64,000 bases of DNA, from the NCBI GenBank assembly GCA_958299035.1, contig CATQJL010000001.1, positions 20,815,433-20,879,432 on the forward strand, read 5' to 3'. Position 1 is the first letter of the stretch; each line of letters begins with the position of its first letter. The notes beneath the pieces were generated by a model, which had not been told where the DNA came from, did no database searches, and saw nothing but the letters and a program-made list of their open reading frames with translations. Both the position numbers and the translations under genes were made by a program. Positions 1-11,034 of the stretch are shown piece by piece. This DNA is from Cylicocyclus nassatus. Its lineage: Eukaryota; Nematoda; Chromadorea; Rhabditida; Strongylidae.

Positions 1-586
1 GGCACAAAATATTTTGTGGAAACACTGGTCAATTTTTCTAGAAAATACCATTTTTAGTTTCACTTTATGAAGCGCAAATTCAAATGTATCGGAGGAATTC
101 GAGAGATTTTCCTTGAAACTATCTGGCAGAAGCTTATGGGGATGCGGAGGAGTAAACCTAACTCAAATAAGCTAGAGTACAGTGGATGAAAGTCTCTAGC
201 TAAAAGTTTCAAAGGTTTTTGGGCTAAAAAGGGACTCCGAGTTAATAGAGCTCTAAAACAACTTGTTCGAAAAATCTAAACTTTACTCATAATATTTAGG
301 GAAAAAGGAATCAACCTGAATCAAGAGCCTAAAATCTCCATTCTGTTGGAAAAAAAAAATAAGTGTGAGTGGTGGGGGAAATAAAATATAAGGAAAAGCA
401 CTTTTAAAAGCATAGTTATGATCGAGACCTGACTGACCTTCTGACAGTAAGACTACTTCCTTGAATTTTTCTGCGTTCGTATGATTTTGCAAGCCTACTA
501 TCAATGTATCTCGGACTTAATTTTATAAAAAAATCGCATTGGTATTGAATGAGTTTAAATGTTTTTAAAGTTTTATGTATAGCAGG
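1..586. other. Left flank with no recognisable feature
   Basis: AT-rich sequence before homology to the tandem unit begins. Only short open frames occur on either strand and none resembles a known protein. I see no RNA gene or terminal repeat. It may be the last, diverged spacer of a preceding unit, because comparable unalignable spacers precede unit 2 (about 25640-26040) and unit 3 (about 47610-48165). Confidence 0.5.
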
Positions 587-589
587 CCC

Positions 590-830
590 TTCCCCCAATT
601 CTCCTCCTTCCTCGTAACCATATCGAAATGATTTAGAGACGCCTACGAATAATGAAGGCAATGTGTGAATTGGTGTTGAAAATAGGCACGTTGGACCGGA
701 CAATTATAACAATTTCGCCTGCAAATCCATGTCCTTTTGGTTGTCTCAAATTGTGCAGACAACATTGTTCGTATAGGTCATTTCCGGGCTTGGGAGAAGG
801 GGGAGAGGGGAGGAAGATGTAGGAATGAGA
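590..830. other. Conserved block A, copy 1
   Basis: About 200 bp highly similar to 26040-26262 and 48165-48372. It contains an imperfect palindrome around CAATTATAACAATTTCG. Reading frames through it are not preserved: copies 2 and 3 have ACAACATGTTGT where copy 1 is two bases shorter, so a coding role is unlikely. Each copy ends in a purine-rich, G-rich run. Confidence 0.6.
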
Positions 831-1067
831 GTGGGGGGCGAAAGTGGAGTCGAAGTGTAGGGAAAGTCATTTACTTTCACCACTTACATTTTCAAATTCA
901 TTCATTCATTTTATCATCTATTTTCATCCACTCACTCATTCATTCGTTCGGTTCGACTCTTCATTTGAACTCCTCCAAAGATTTACTTTCCATGACCTAA
1001 TCCACCTATACTCCGTTTATTTCCCTTCCCCTCTCCCTCTAATAATTTTTTATTAAATCCACAGCAG

Positions 1068-1265
1068 GTAGTTGCCTAGTTAGTCATGCTGCTCATCGTG
1101 CCACTTATGATAGCCAATTAACACCTATTTAGCAGCTTTTTAATATTGTATTGTTTCCCAGTGGGGGTCCATTGAAGCGCAATGGCTGAGGCTTGCATAC
1201 AGGTGTCGGTGTATGGGCACCACCTGGCCCAGGGCCAGGATGACTATATTGGCAACAATATGGCG
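1068..1265. other. Conserved block B, copy 1
   Basis: One of the most strongly conserved stretches of the unit, with a core of about 75 bp (near 1104-1175) that reads the same in all three copies. It includes CAATTAACACC, a homeodomain-like core, and a GTTTCCCAGTGGGGG segment. Stop codons interrupt the frames I followed on both strands. Function unknown; candidate regulatory element or structured RNA. Confidence 0.6.
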
Positions 1266-1609
1266 CATTCGTTAACTTGAGCCAAAGTGTGAAATTTTAT
1301 AGTAAGAAGTGATTGAGCGAATTGGGATCATGAGGAAGCGATCGATGACTAGGCGAATTAGAAGCTCAAACTCTGTAGAAAGTAAAAAGGTGTAATGTGC
1401 ACTTACAGTAGAGGAGTTAAGCGCAATTTTTCCAGTAACACCAAATTCTACAATGTTCATGTCTAACAGATAGTACGTTTTGCCAATTTTGCGGTCCCCT
1501 TTCACATTTTTTGCAATGGGAAGATTCAGGCTCCCTATCCCAGATCATTCAACCTGGCCTTGCCCTTATTAATTTTATTAAGAATGACCAAGATCTATTC
1601 TGGCTTGAC

Positions 1610-2020
1610 AAATCCAGCCGTTCAGTGTGTCACGGACACTTTGCCTCAGCATAATCGCTGAGGAAAATCACTTGAGGATGACAGCGCAATTATAGTCGAA
1701 ATAACTCGACGCCTCCGACACTATGAAGGGGGAGAAAGGATGTTTGTGACAGTCGATACGTTATGTGTATACGAGTAGAAGATTGGAGACGGATCTGTCT
1801 TCGGCCCGCAGATGATAAGTGCGCGGGGCTGCTCTGGGTAAGGCGAAAATCTGTGGAATGGAGGCATTTCTATTCAAAGAAAGGCAAAGAGCGGGGGGGG
1901 GGGGGGGTGGGACCCGCGATCATTCAGATAGACACGAAAAACCGGCAGTAGTTCGAATTGGATTAGCCTCCCGCAGTAATTGTCGCAATCGTCTTCCCCA
2001 TACGGCTGCGCTCTTCCACA
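1610..2020. other. Conserved block C, copy 1
   Basis: Similar to 27240-27655 and 49120-49515. It begins with a short inverted repeat (GTGTCACGGACAC) and includes a conserved segment with GGCAGTAGTTCGAATTGG. Copy 1 has a run of 15 G (1893-1907) where the other copies have a shorter G-rich run. No shared open frame. Confidence 0.55.
1893..1907 (+). repeat. G15 homopolymer
   Basis: Fifteen consecutive G, the longest of many mononucleotide G/C tracts in the window. Possible G-quadruplex. Confidence 0.97.
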
Positions 2021-2904
2021 CTTTTTTCCAAACCCAGTCATATCAAATTTACTCAGCGACATTCTAGGATATGAACAGGATGAAAGACGAGGGTAAACAT
2101 TTGACTGGGGCTTCTTCCTTAGTTCTTCAATTTGTTAACGAAAAATCAAGTGATTATCACATTTCGAGGACAACTTCCAAAAGAGTGCCATGCCCTATTT
2201 CAGTATAAATTTTTTCCACTGATGTAGCATTTCAAATGAATGTATTACACCACTAGTACTTTGTTTACAAAAATTTCTTGAACGACGCCTTTCGCCTTCT
2301 GACAGCGTTCTGTACTGATTAACACTACTTGTTTAACGTAGCCTCCCCCTTTTTTACCTCTACGATTTCTTCTGACAAGTTGTGAAAAGAGAGCTCACGC
2401 CTTTTTTTCTTATCAGAGGCATACCAGATTTCTGAAATCTACACCCGAGGCCGTTTTGATGCACATCTTTGCTTTTGAAATCGAAGCTCTGCTTAGCGCA
2501 AAAGTCGGCGATCACGATACTCTTTACGACATTTGCGTCGTGAAATCAAAGGTTTCAGCTGTAAATGCGTTTATTTTGCACGTCAAATGCAAACATTTAT
2601 AGCACGCTACAACTTTCATAGCGAATTTAATCACTAAGTGAAATCAAGTGTTTTCTCTTTCCGCTTCAATACCAAACAGAAATCGGTTAAGTGGGACAGC
2701 TATCTATGTTTCTTCGGCCTTGTCTATTCAATCATGCGTGCTCAGAAACTTTCTTTATGGAAACGATGTAATTTCGAAAACTTTGAAAGGATTGACACAC
2801 TTTGATCATATGCATAGCTTTTCTTTGTTGATCTGGTTGTGGGAGACATAAGTCAAATGAGTTGCACATTAAGCAAAAAGACTGTATAACTAGACAGCAA
2901 CGTA
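2021..2904. other. Diverged spacer of unit 1
   Basis: Mostly weakly conserved sequence with short matching islands (for example around 2100-2200 and 2640-2830 against 28050-28260 and 49730-49990). No long open frame or RNA gene seen. Confidence 0.4.
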
Positions 2905-3650
2905 TCTTGCAAAAATTTGATACCTCGTTAGAAGTTGTCGGATTATCCGGTTGTTAAAGCCGAAAAAAAGGTAAGATATCGTAGCTGAAAGTGAATTGCC
3001 ACAGAAAAGCCAAAAAAAACTTGCTTTGTGAGTTTTCGCTTTTACTTCGTCCGGTGATACGATACCCTCCCCTCTACCCTTTACCTAGCTGAACATCTAC
3101 CTATCAAACACCACCTTGACTTTTCTCCTTCGTTAGGCCACTTACACCCGGGACCTGTATCGGAGCTATAGTGTCACATTTGTCGTTTTGTTTGTTGTCT
3201 AGGATGTCCTTGGTCAGTCTGAGTTGCTAATTATACCTACAAGTGACCCGCCCGACCCTCTCATATTCGTGTAACCGCCTCAAACTCGTCCGCGGCTACG
3301 GTAATCCCTATCGGACCATCTGTGTCATGCTTCCGTACACTATACTTAGCTTTAACCGCATTGCAACCGGCATTTTGTCTCCCAGTGGTTCCCAAACACT
3401 TTCCGAACTCAATTTCCCAAAGAAAAACCCCTTCTCACCACAGGTGCCCAGATTTCGTACAATTAATTATCTAGTAATATGGAGAGAGCGGCGAGGAATG
3501 CCGCGCGATATATCGCGCTTCACTCAATCATAGCGACTGTCTGAAGAGCCGGACAGTGATGAATCGCGGTAACATTCGCAGTTCCTATCTCATCCTTCTT
3601 ACCTTCTTACTGTCACAGTGTCGTACTCGGTCGGGCAGGTCAACCTTTGT
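2905..3650. other. Conserved block G, copy 1
   Basis: Long conserved block matching 28345-29125 and 50030-50795. In order it holds a 39-nt exon-like segment (2932-2970), an AACTCGTCC motif (3283-3291), the 16-bp perfect palindrome GCGCGATATATCGCGC (3503-3518), and a short hairpin with arms ACTGTC and GGACAGT (3536-3557). The palindrome and hairpin positions are kept in the other copies with small changes. No single open frame spans it in all copies. Confidence 0.6.
2932..2970 (+). other. Exon-like 39-nt segment, copy 1 (doubtful)
   Basis: Thirteen codons bounded by AG upstream and GTAAGATATC downstream, reading KLSDYPVVKAEKK. The same length and boundaries occur at 28383-28421 and 50080-50118. 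The donor is a good match to GTAAG, but the acceptor context (CTCGTTAG) is poor for a nematode. No flanking exon was found, so it could be chance. Confidence 0.15.
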
Positions 3651-5015
3651 CTGTAGTATTCCGTCAGGTGTTTCTTCTTTTTTTCGAAATTAGGGGTTTG
3701 CTACATTATCTTATCGGAAAATTCTCTTGAATCTTGTCGCAATTTACGACTCAAAACAACGGTCTCATTCTTGTATTCATGTCAGAAATAAATGATTGAA
3801 GCTGAGTTCACTGTCATAACGGTTTTTACATCATAATTTATGGTAGCTCAATCCATGCCTCTTTCAGCAAATATTGAACTTTTCAAATAAGCTGGCAGTG
3901 GCTTTTTACTTGGTCATTTCTTCGTAATCCAGTCCTGTTGTCAATTCAGCTGAGCTATAAATACAGCTTTAAAATAAAGCAAAATTAATTTCAATCATAG
4001 ACTTCAAATAAGCAAACCTTCTATGGTAATTTTTCTCGGGTTAATGTACAGTACCCACACTAATTATTCGACAGAAAACGCAAAAACTGACGATCCGCGT
4101 TTTTTTCGTTTTTTCTTCATAACTTCCTTCAAATTGCATAAAATACAAATCCGAAGAAAGCATAATGCTCAGCTCATCAAGATGAATCTTCTGATATACT
4201 GCACTCTCGTACTATTCCGTTTTCAATTTGCTCGATTTTTGTGTGAGGACGGGTATTCGTAGTGGTGTAACTCTGCGAAGAACACACATGGACGGTTCAT
4301 GTAAACATGGTTCAGTAGTGCTGTCCCCATAGATTATCATGTACTAGTGAGTAGCGAACGATTCCCTTTCCATAGGGAAAGATAGGCCGTTTAATTTTGA
4401 AAAAATCGATGTCTCTCAAATTTTCGTTACCGTAACCGTACAGTAAGACGCTAATTTGCAAAGCAGGTATGTTTTTCGTGATCAGCAGGTTAGATAACCT
4501 CTATGCGCAAGTTTTCCAAAGAATTCGGAACCTTTCATTTTTTCTCGTTCTGGGCTGTGAAGCTCGCCAACGGGTTTTGGCTAAAATATTGATGATCTTG
4601 GATTGACCGGAAACTTCGCCCATAGAGGTTTTCGGACTTGCTGATTACAGAAATAGTGTCCTCTGTGCAGCATAAGTTCTTCTGGCAGAGTTATGTTGAG
4701 AGGAATGCTGCGATACTACGCAAGTTCCTAAGTTCGTCTGCCCTTTGCACGTGTCTGTTGGACAACTTACCTGCTCCTTTTTGTAATTTGAAATCACTAG
4801 AGGCAGTGATCTCAGAGCATGTTTAAACTAGGCCCTTACCTGTATTGATCGCCGAACTGTGAGCTGACGAACTCACGTCCTCATGAAAATCGTTCAAAAT
4901 TTTAAGATCGCATATTTTGGCCAAATATCGCCGCGAATGGTTACAGATGACTCTGATTGCAGATATTATGTTTATATACACATGTAAATTGATAATTTAT
5001 GCCGCGTACTGCTGC

Positions 5016-5740
5016 TTATTTATTTATTTTATTTATTCATACGCACTTCGGCGTGCTATCAATCGAACAAATCAGTTAACATGAGGATACTAAGGAGAGC
5101 CGCAATGAAAATGAAGTAGTAAACACAAAACAAAACAAAAAAAACACCGGATATCTTTGATCAGCAAATCAAGCAGCAACATATGGGTGGGACCAGAAAT
5201 AAGCTGAAAGGACATACTACCGAGTAGTATAAATTCCAGACTAAAGAATTCGTATATCCACTTACCCTCGCCAGCCAACAGACATGAAAGTGGCCCAACA
5301 GTGGGAGCGGGAGCAGAAGCTCGGCAAACGGATACGCCGGCAGCCCCCGCCGACATACCCAGACGGGTACTGGTAGGGGGCCACCAGCATACCCGCTCAC
5401 AAAACCTCCACATCACTCCCATCATCCGGCCACCACCATCCCGGTGGGCAGGGGAGGGAAAGCAGCCTTAGGAGGATAACTAAAGAGTGCCTACACTAAT
5501 TCATGTATGCCGCCTAGAGCTTACTAGTCCACCCGCAAGAAACACATACGGTAGTCGGGTCTCAACAAAACAATGTGATCACGCAGACTCAACAGGTCTA
5601 GTACGACCTGAGCAGAAACTAAAGGCAGAGAAGGCAAGGTGCTAGAATTTATAAAGACAACCAAAAAGGAAAAACAGAGCTAAAAATAACATTGAAGCAA
5701 TCGGAAGGAAAGGAAGTAAAAAGTAGTCTTACCCCTTGTG
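5016..5740 (-). mobile_element. LINE-like 3' end, left arm of IR1
   Basis: On the minus strand this ends in an AAAT repeat (5016-5038) preceded by GCACGCCGAAGTGCG, the layout of a 5'-truncated non-LTR retrotransposon tail. It mirrors 7030-7751 in the right arm. The open frames inside (up to 111 codons) have no reverse-transcriptase motif, so it would be 3' untranslated or decayed sequence. The 5' limit is approximate. Confidence 0.45.
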
Positions 5741-5876
5741 CCAACTCTTACACCTGTAACTCAAAGTTTGCAAAAAAATCGATAAGCCGATATCGACCGA
5801 TAACGAAATGTAGCCTATCAGACCAGCTCGGCTCCTAAGGCTGAGTTCATACTGATTCCCATGTTCCGGAACTGTT

Positions 5877-6376
5877 NNNNNNNNNNNNNNNNNNNNNNNN
5901 NNNNNNNNNNNNNNNNNNNNNNNNNNNNNNNNNNNNNNNNNNNNNNNNNNNNNNNNNNNNNNNNNNNNNNNNNNNNNNNNNNNNNNNNNNNNNNNNNNNN
6001 NNNNNNNNNNNNNNNNNNNNNNNNNNNNNNNNNNNNNNNNNNNNNNNNNNNNNNNNNNNNNNNNNNNNNNNNNNNNNNNNNNNNNNNNNNNNNNNNNNNN
6101 NNNNNNNNNNNNNNNNNNNNNNNNNNNNNNNNNNNNNNNNNNNNNNNNNNNNNNNNNNNNNNNNNNNNNNNNNNNNNNNNNNNNNNNNNNNNNNNNNNNN
6201 NNNNNNNNNNNNNNNNNNNNNNNNNNNNNNNNNNNNNNNNNNNNNNNNNNNNNNNNNNNNNNNNNNNNNNNNNNNNNNNNNNNNNNNNNNNNNNNNNNNN
6301 NNNNNNNNNNNNNNNNNNNNNNNNNNNNNNNNNNNNNNNNNNNNNNNNNNNNNNNNNNNNNNNNNNNNNNNNNNNN
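5877..6376. other. Assembly gap of 500 Ns
   Basis: Exactly 500 unknown bases covering the left half of the centre of the IR1 palindrome. A round number suggests a scaffolding placeholder. Assemblers commonly fail at palindrome centres. Open frames running through it are artefacts. Confidence 0.98.
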
Positions 6377-6835
6377 CAATACAGATGCGAGACCCTACCC
6401 AGCGCCTTCTAGAACACATGAAGCAGGCCTGGGCAAAAATGGAGAAAAATGGACAAGCGCAAAAAGAGCAATCTGCCCGGATATAGAACAGAACAAGGTC
6501 ATTTCTTTAACTCTCTTTAATTTCACACCTTTTCTCATCACAAGGAAAGGGGCTGACAATGGCCAAAAAGGAAACTCATCAGAAAACAAGAGAAAAGTCC
6601 CAATTTATGCAACTTCAGAATTGCTCCTACTCCCTAATTCATGGCGAAAAGTGCTCATTCTTCAACCCCGCTTCGAGCTCGAAGTTCTGCTGATCAAGAA
6701 AAAGAAGCGGGGTAGAGGAATAAGGCCAAAATGAGAGAAATCTGGAAGAAAAACCGTTGAAAACAGTCAAAATTCTCCAACTCCCGCCGTTCAAAACGCG
6801 TGCGGTGCGGCTGCAGCGCGTGCAGCACAGCTGCA

Positions 6836-6892
6836 GTTCCCGCACAGTTCCCAGCACAGTGCGGGAACATTGCGGGACTGTGCGGGAACAGC
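6836..6892. repeat. Nested GTTCCCGCAC inverted repeat
   Basis: GTTCCCGCACAGT near 6836 is answered by ACTGTGCGGGAAC near 6880, with a further GTGCGGGAAC between them, so several alternative hairpins are possible. It lies in the right arm of IR1 and its mirror falls inside the N gap. Confidence 0.7.
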
Positions 6893-7029
6893 TCCGGAAC
6901 ATGGGAATCAGTATGAACTCAGCCTTAGGAGCCGAGCTGGTCTGATAGGCTACATTTCGTCATCGGTCGATATCGGCTTATCGATTTTTTTGCAAACTTT
7001 GAGTTTCAGGTGTAAGAGTTGGCACAAGG

Positions 7030-7751
7030 GGTAAGACTACTTTTTACTTCCTTTCCTTCCGATTGCTTCAATGTTATTTTTAGCTCTGTTTTTCCTTTTT
7101 GGTTGTCTTTATAAATTCTAGCACCTTGCCTTCTCTGCCTTTAGTTTCTGCTCAGGTCGTACTAGACCTGTTGAGTCTGCGTGATCACTTTGTTTTGTTG
7201 AGACCCGACTACCGTATGTGTTTCTTGCGGGTGGACTAGTAAGCTCTAGGCGGCATACATGAATTAGTGTAGGCACTCTTTAGTTATCCTCCTAAGGCTG
7301 CTTTCCCTCCCCTGCCCACCGGGATGGTGGTGGCCGGATGATGGGAGTGATGTGGAGGTTTTGTGAGCGGGTATGCTGGTGGCCCCCTACCAGTACCCGT
7401 CTGGGTATGTCGGCGGGGGCTGCCGGCGTATCCGTTTGCCGAGCTTCTGCTCCCGCTCCCACTGTTGGGCCACTTTCATGTCTGTTGGCTGGCGAGGGTA
7501 AGTGGATATACGAATTCTTTAGTCTGGAATTTATACTACTCGGTAGTATGTCCTTTCAGCTTATTTCTGGTCCCACCCATATGTTGCTGCTTGATTTGCT
7601 GATCAAAGATATCCGGTGTTTTTTTTTGTTTTGTTTTGTGTTTACTACTTCATTTTCATTGCGGCTCTCCTTAGTATCCTCATGTTAACTGATTTGTTCG
7701 ATTGATAGCACGCCGAAGTGCGCATGAATAAATAAATAAATAAATAAATAA
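7030..7751 (+). mobile_element. LINE-like 3' end, right arm of IR1
   Basis: Plus-strand counterpart of 5016-5740, ending GCACGCCGAAGTGCGC then an AAAT repeat (7727-7751). Its tail is a little longer than in the left arm. Compatible with a non-LTR retrotransposon that inserted in one arm and was then copied to the other, or that was present before the inverted duplication. No RT or endonuclease domain is seen. Confidence 0.45.
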
Positions 7752-8720
7752 GCAGCAGTACGCGGCATAAATTATCAATTTACATGTGTATATAAACATA
7801 ATATCTGCAATCAGAGTCATCTGTAACCATTCGCGGCGATATTTGGCCAAAATATGCGATCTTAAAATTTTGAACGATTTTCATGAGGACGTGAGTTCGT
7901 CAGCTCACAGTTCGGCGATCAATACAGGTAAGGGCCTAGTTTAAACATGCTCTGAGAGCACTGCCTCTAGTGATTTCAAATTACAAAAAGGAGCAGGTAA
8001 GTTATCCAACAGACACGTGCAAAGGGCAGACGAACTTAGGAACTTGCGTAGTATCGCAGCATTCCTCTCAACATAACTCTGCCAGAAGAACTTATGCTGC
8101 ACAGAGGACACTATTTCTGTAATCAGCAAGTCCGAAAACCTCTATGGGCGAAGTTTCCGGTCAATCCAAGATCATCAATATTTTAGCCAAAACCCGTTGG
8201 CGAGCTTCACAGCCCAGAACGAGAAAAAATGAAAGGTTCCGAATTCTTTGGAAAACTTGCGCATAGAGGTTATCTAACCTGCTGATCACGAAAAACATAC
8301 CTGCTTTGCAAATTAGCGTCTTACTGTACGGTTACGGTAACGAAAATTTGAGAGACATCGATTTTTTCAAAATTAAACGGCCTATCTTTCCCTATGGAAA
8401 GGGAATCGTTCGCTACTCACTAGTACATGATAATCTATGCGGACAGCACTACTGAACCATGTTTACATGAACCGTCCATGTGTGTTCTTCGCAGAGTTAC
8501 ACCACTACGAATACCCGTCCTCACACAAAAATCGAGCAAATTGAAAACGGAATAGTACGAGAGTGCAGTATATCAGAAGATTCATCTTGATGAGCTGAGC
8601 ATTATGCTTTCTTCGGATTTGTATTTTATGCAATTTGAAGGAAGTTATGAAGAAAAAACGAAAAAAACGCGGATCGTCAGTTTTTGCGTTTTCTGTCGAA
8701 TAATTAGTGTGGGTACTGTA

Positions 8721-9221
8721 TTAGGTTGTCAGGAAAATAATGTCTTTTCTTCGGATTTTTGGGTAGAATTGTTACTTCTCGAAAACTAGAGCGTATCCGA
8801 GGCCAAAATTTCATGGGTAAAGTTATAAAGTTATAAAGCTTTGTAGTGTACAAAGGCAATGTGGGAGGGGCCCAGTACTACTGGGGGCGGAGTTCGCCAT
8901 TTTCCATTTTTCAATTTTTTCTTGGTTTGTGAGCATGGAAAAAATATAACAAGTGTACCTATGGATAAGTGCATGTGTCTTTTACATGCAGGAGCAGGTG
9001 AGAGGTCCGCAGGATTTTCTAGGGCGCAAATCCAATTCTTGGCATAACGATTGCTCGTATGCTTTGGCTCTGAACTTTGCGTAAACAACAAGCTTTGCCA
9101 ACGTTCGGGTGTGATCTTGTAGAGCTTCCTTTGCTCTGTCGAATGGTACCCCTCACATACTTTTTCGGGTTTGTCTAATGGCTTTGCTAGGAAAAACGGC
9201 ATTATTTTCTTGACAACCTAA
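8721..9221. mobile_element. Non-autonomous mariner-like element (501 bp)
   Basis: Both ends carry TTAGGTTGTC followed by (A/G)GGAAAATAATG-like sequence, and it is flanked by TA (8719-8720 and 9222-9223). TTAGGTTG termini and TA duplication are typical of mariner elements. At 501 bp it is too short for a transposase of about 345 residues. The 123-codon minus-strand frame (8831-9202) starts inside the terminal repeat and has no DDD catalytic motif. It lies in the TA duplication of the IR1 palindrome, so it inserted after IR1. Confidence 0.85.
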
Positions 9222-9689
9222 TACACCACTGGCGTGACAAAAAAACAATTTCCGCAATTGCAGATTTGAGAAAAAGAAGAAGCGACATTGCTTTGAGCTC
9301 TCAAGTCAGCAGCTTTTGAAATCTCGAAATGAACTGTCAAAATTGTTTTGACAACGCAGGAATCTTGTATGGAATTCCTAGAGGTCTAACCATACGTAAG
9401 CATTCACTCTTAAACACAACAAACAGAGAAACTCCAACTTGAGTAACCAATCAAAAGCAAGCTTCCGTCAACTTTTTGATGTATGGTTACGTCAATATGT
9501 CAGATTAGCAAGCAAACAAAAACCATAGATGGAAAGAGTGTTCAATAAGTATTGGATGATACCTGACGCACTCATATACTCATTTTCTTTTCATGCAGAG
9601 ACGTTTCGAATCCCTGTTTCAGTTACAACATTTCGATAAGACCCATCGCAAAGGGCCTTGTATAACTTGTTAGATTGTATTTCCTGCCA

Positions 9690-10480
9690 TTAGCTTTGAT
9701 CTTGTCCCGAAAATACTGCCGAAGCTTGCGTCATGTCCCACATCCCCGGTTTCCGAAAATCTTCGGCAACCTCACCTTGATCACCGTTGGGGGTTCCGGC
9801 CTTATCTAGCAATAACATGTTGCTTATCGCTACGTTGTGTGTCGGTACGCTCACATCGCCCGTTGCTAATTAGACATTTTCAAGGCGTCGGAGCCATTTG
9901 GACCGGGAAAAAAGGGACCCGCATCGAGATAGTAGGGGCAGACAGGAGGTGCCAGCAATTTATGGACATTAGCTCTCTTATCTACCGGTATGCATCCAAT
10001 ATAGCCTCATACCTGTCCGGCATTGTAGCACTAGCTTTTTTCTGAGCGCTGACTCCTGTTACCTAACAGCTGTTGTAAGTTAACCCTCGGTGACCCAATG
10101 TGTTACTGACTACCTGCCTACACGTCAGCAGTAAATCAGTCTGACGTCACGACTCCATATTACACATTACCTCTCAGCCGGATCCTGGTCAAGAGTTCTG
10201 GCCCTGTGTGACGTCACTCACCCATTACCACCCCCGTAACAGTTATTCAGCGCTTAGGCAATATGCGCAGGCACTTCAACTCAGCCGATTAGTAGCTGTT
10301 CTTTTGGACAAGTGAAGAGCACTTGCTTAGTGGTTGTGTTCTCGGATGCATTAATCGTGTTGAGCGGTTTTCGTATTACGCGATTTTTGGAGAAGCGATG
10401 GCGCAATCGTGGACCTTGATGAAACACTTGTGGAAATACGTGGTAAGCAATTTCTAAAGTTTCGAAATTGCAAAACAAAA
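9690..10480. promoter_or_regulatory. Conserved block H, copy 1: GATA/homeodomain/CRE cluster
   Basis: Matches 32945-33690 and 56440-57160. It contains CTTATC cores (GATA-like), GCTAATTAG (homeodomain-like), and two full TGACGTCA cAMP-response elements at 10142-10149 and 10209-10216. The spacing of the CRE pair is 67-69 bp in all three copies. No shared open frame. Site identity is seen; an enhancer or promoter role is inferred. Confidence 0.5.
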
Positions 10481-11034
10481 TCCACTGCGGATTATGCTTG
10501 GAGGACCGCTGGTTGGCACCTAGCTGAATGTTTGTCAAATCTCGTGAAAAAGCAAAGGGGGTTACACCCGATCATAATCCTATGAAGCACTTTTGTAGCA
10601 CTTGTAATTTCGATTTTGTAATTTTGTAGTTAGAAATGCTGCTTCTAGCGTTGCAGTGGGATTTGGGTTACGATTATAAACTTGATGTCTATGCGCATTC
10701 TCAGAAGTTAATTCCTCTGACGCAAATAGCCTCGCAATCTATGAGGTAACCATTTTCGGAGGGAGACGAGTATAGATATTTGTAAGTGGTCTGAGTGGTT
10801 CAAACAACTGATAAAAAAGTTCTAAGAAAGTAATTACAGTGATTCTATAGATTCCAAAGAACAGTATCATAGTTTTGTGTCAAAACCATTTTTTCAAAGT
10901 TTGCGGTTTTGTGCTCGGGAGTTTTTTTTTTCGGAAGCATGGCTAACTCTTCTTTTTTTGGGAAAAATCCTATTACTCCTTCACAAAAAATGCATCTTTT
11001 TATTCGCTAGAAAATCTTTGTATTGCTAAAGCTC

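Larger units (their letters stand above)
4049..8718. mobile_element. Long palindromic transposon in unit 1 (IR1)
   Basis: Two arms of about 2.3 kb face each other. The left end starts CAGTACCCACACTAATT and the right end is its reverse complement, with TA on both sides (4047-4048 and 8719-8720). Paired positions add up to about 12767, which puts the centre near 6384. Arms carry the 3' end of a LINE-like element in mirror image and a segment related to the 5'-ATCGAT repeats at 23.3-24.3 kb. No transposase frame is visible, so it is probably non-autonomous. TA duplication fits a Tc1/mariner-type enzyme; superfamily is inferred. Part of the arms resembles the IR2 palindrome of unit 3. Confidence 0.88.

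Noticed and set aside
5729..6419. Open frames of 180-216 codons on both strands around 5.7-6.4 kb
   Set aside because: They run through the 500-N gap and consist almost entirely of unknown residues.
7338..7688. 116-codon plus frame (and its mirror at 5090-5425) as a LINE protein
   Set aside because: No reverse-transcriptase, endonuclease or zinc-knuckle motif; it lies just before the AAAT tail, where 3' untranslated sequence is expected.
8831..9202. 123-codon minus frame inside the mariner element as a transposase remnant
   Set aside because: It starts in the terminal repeat, has no DDD motif or helix-turn-helix I can see, and the element is too short for a transposase.
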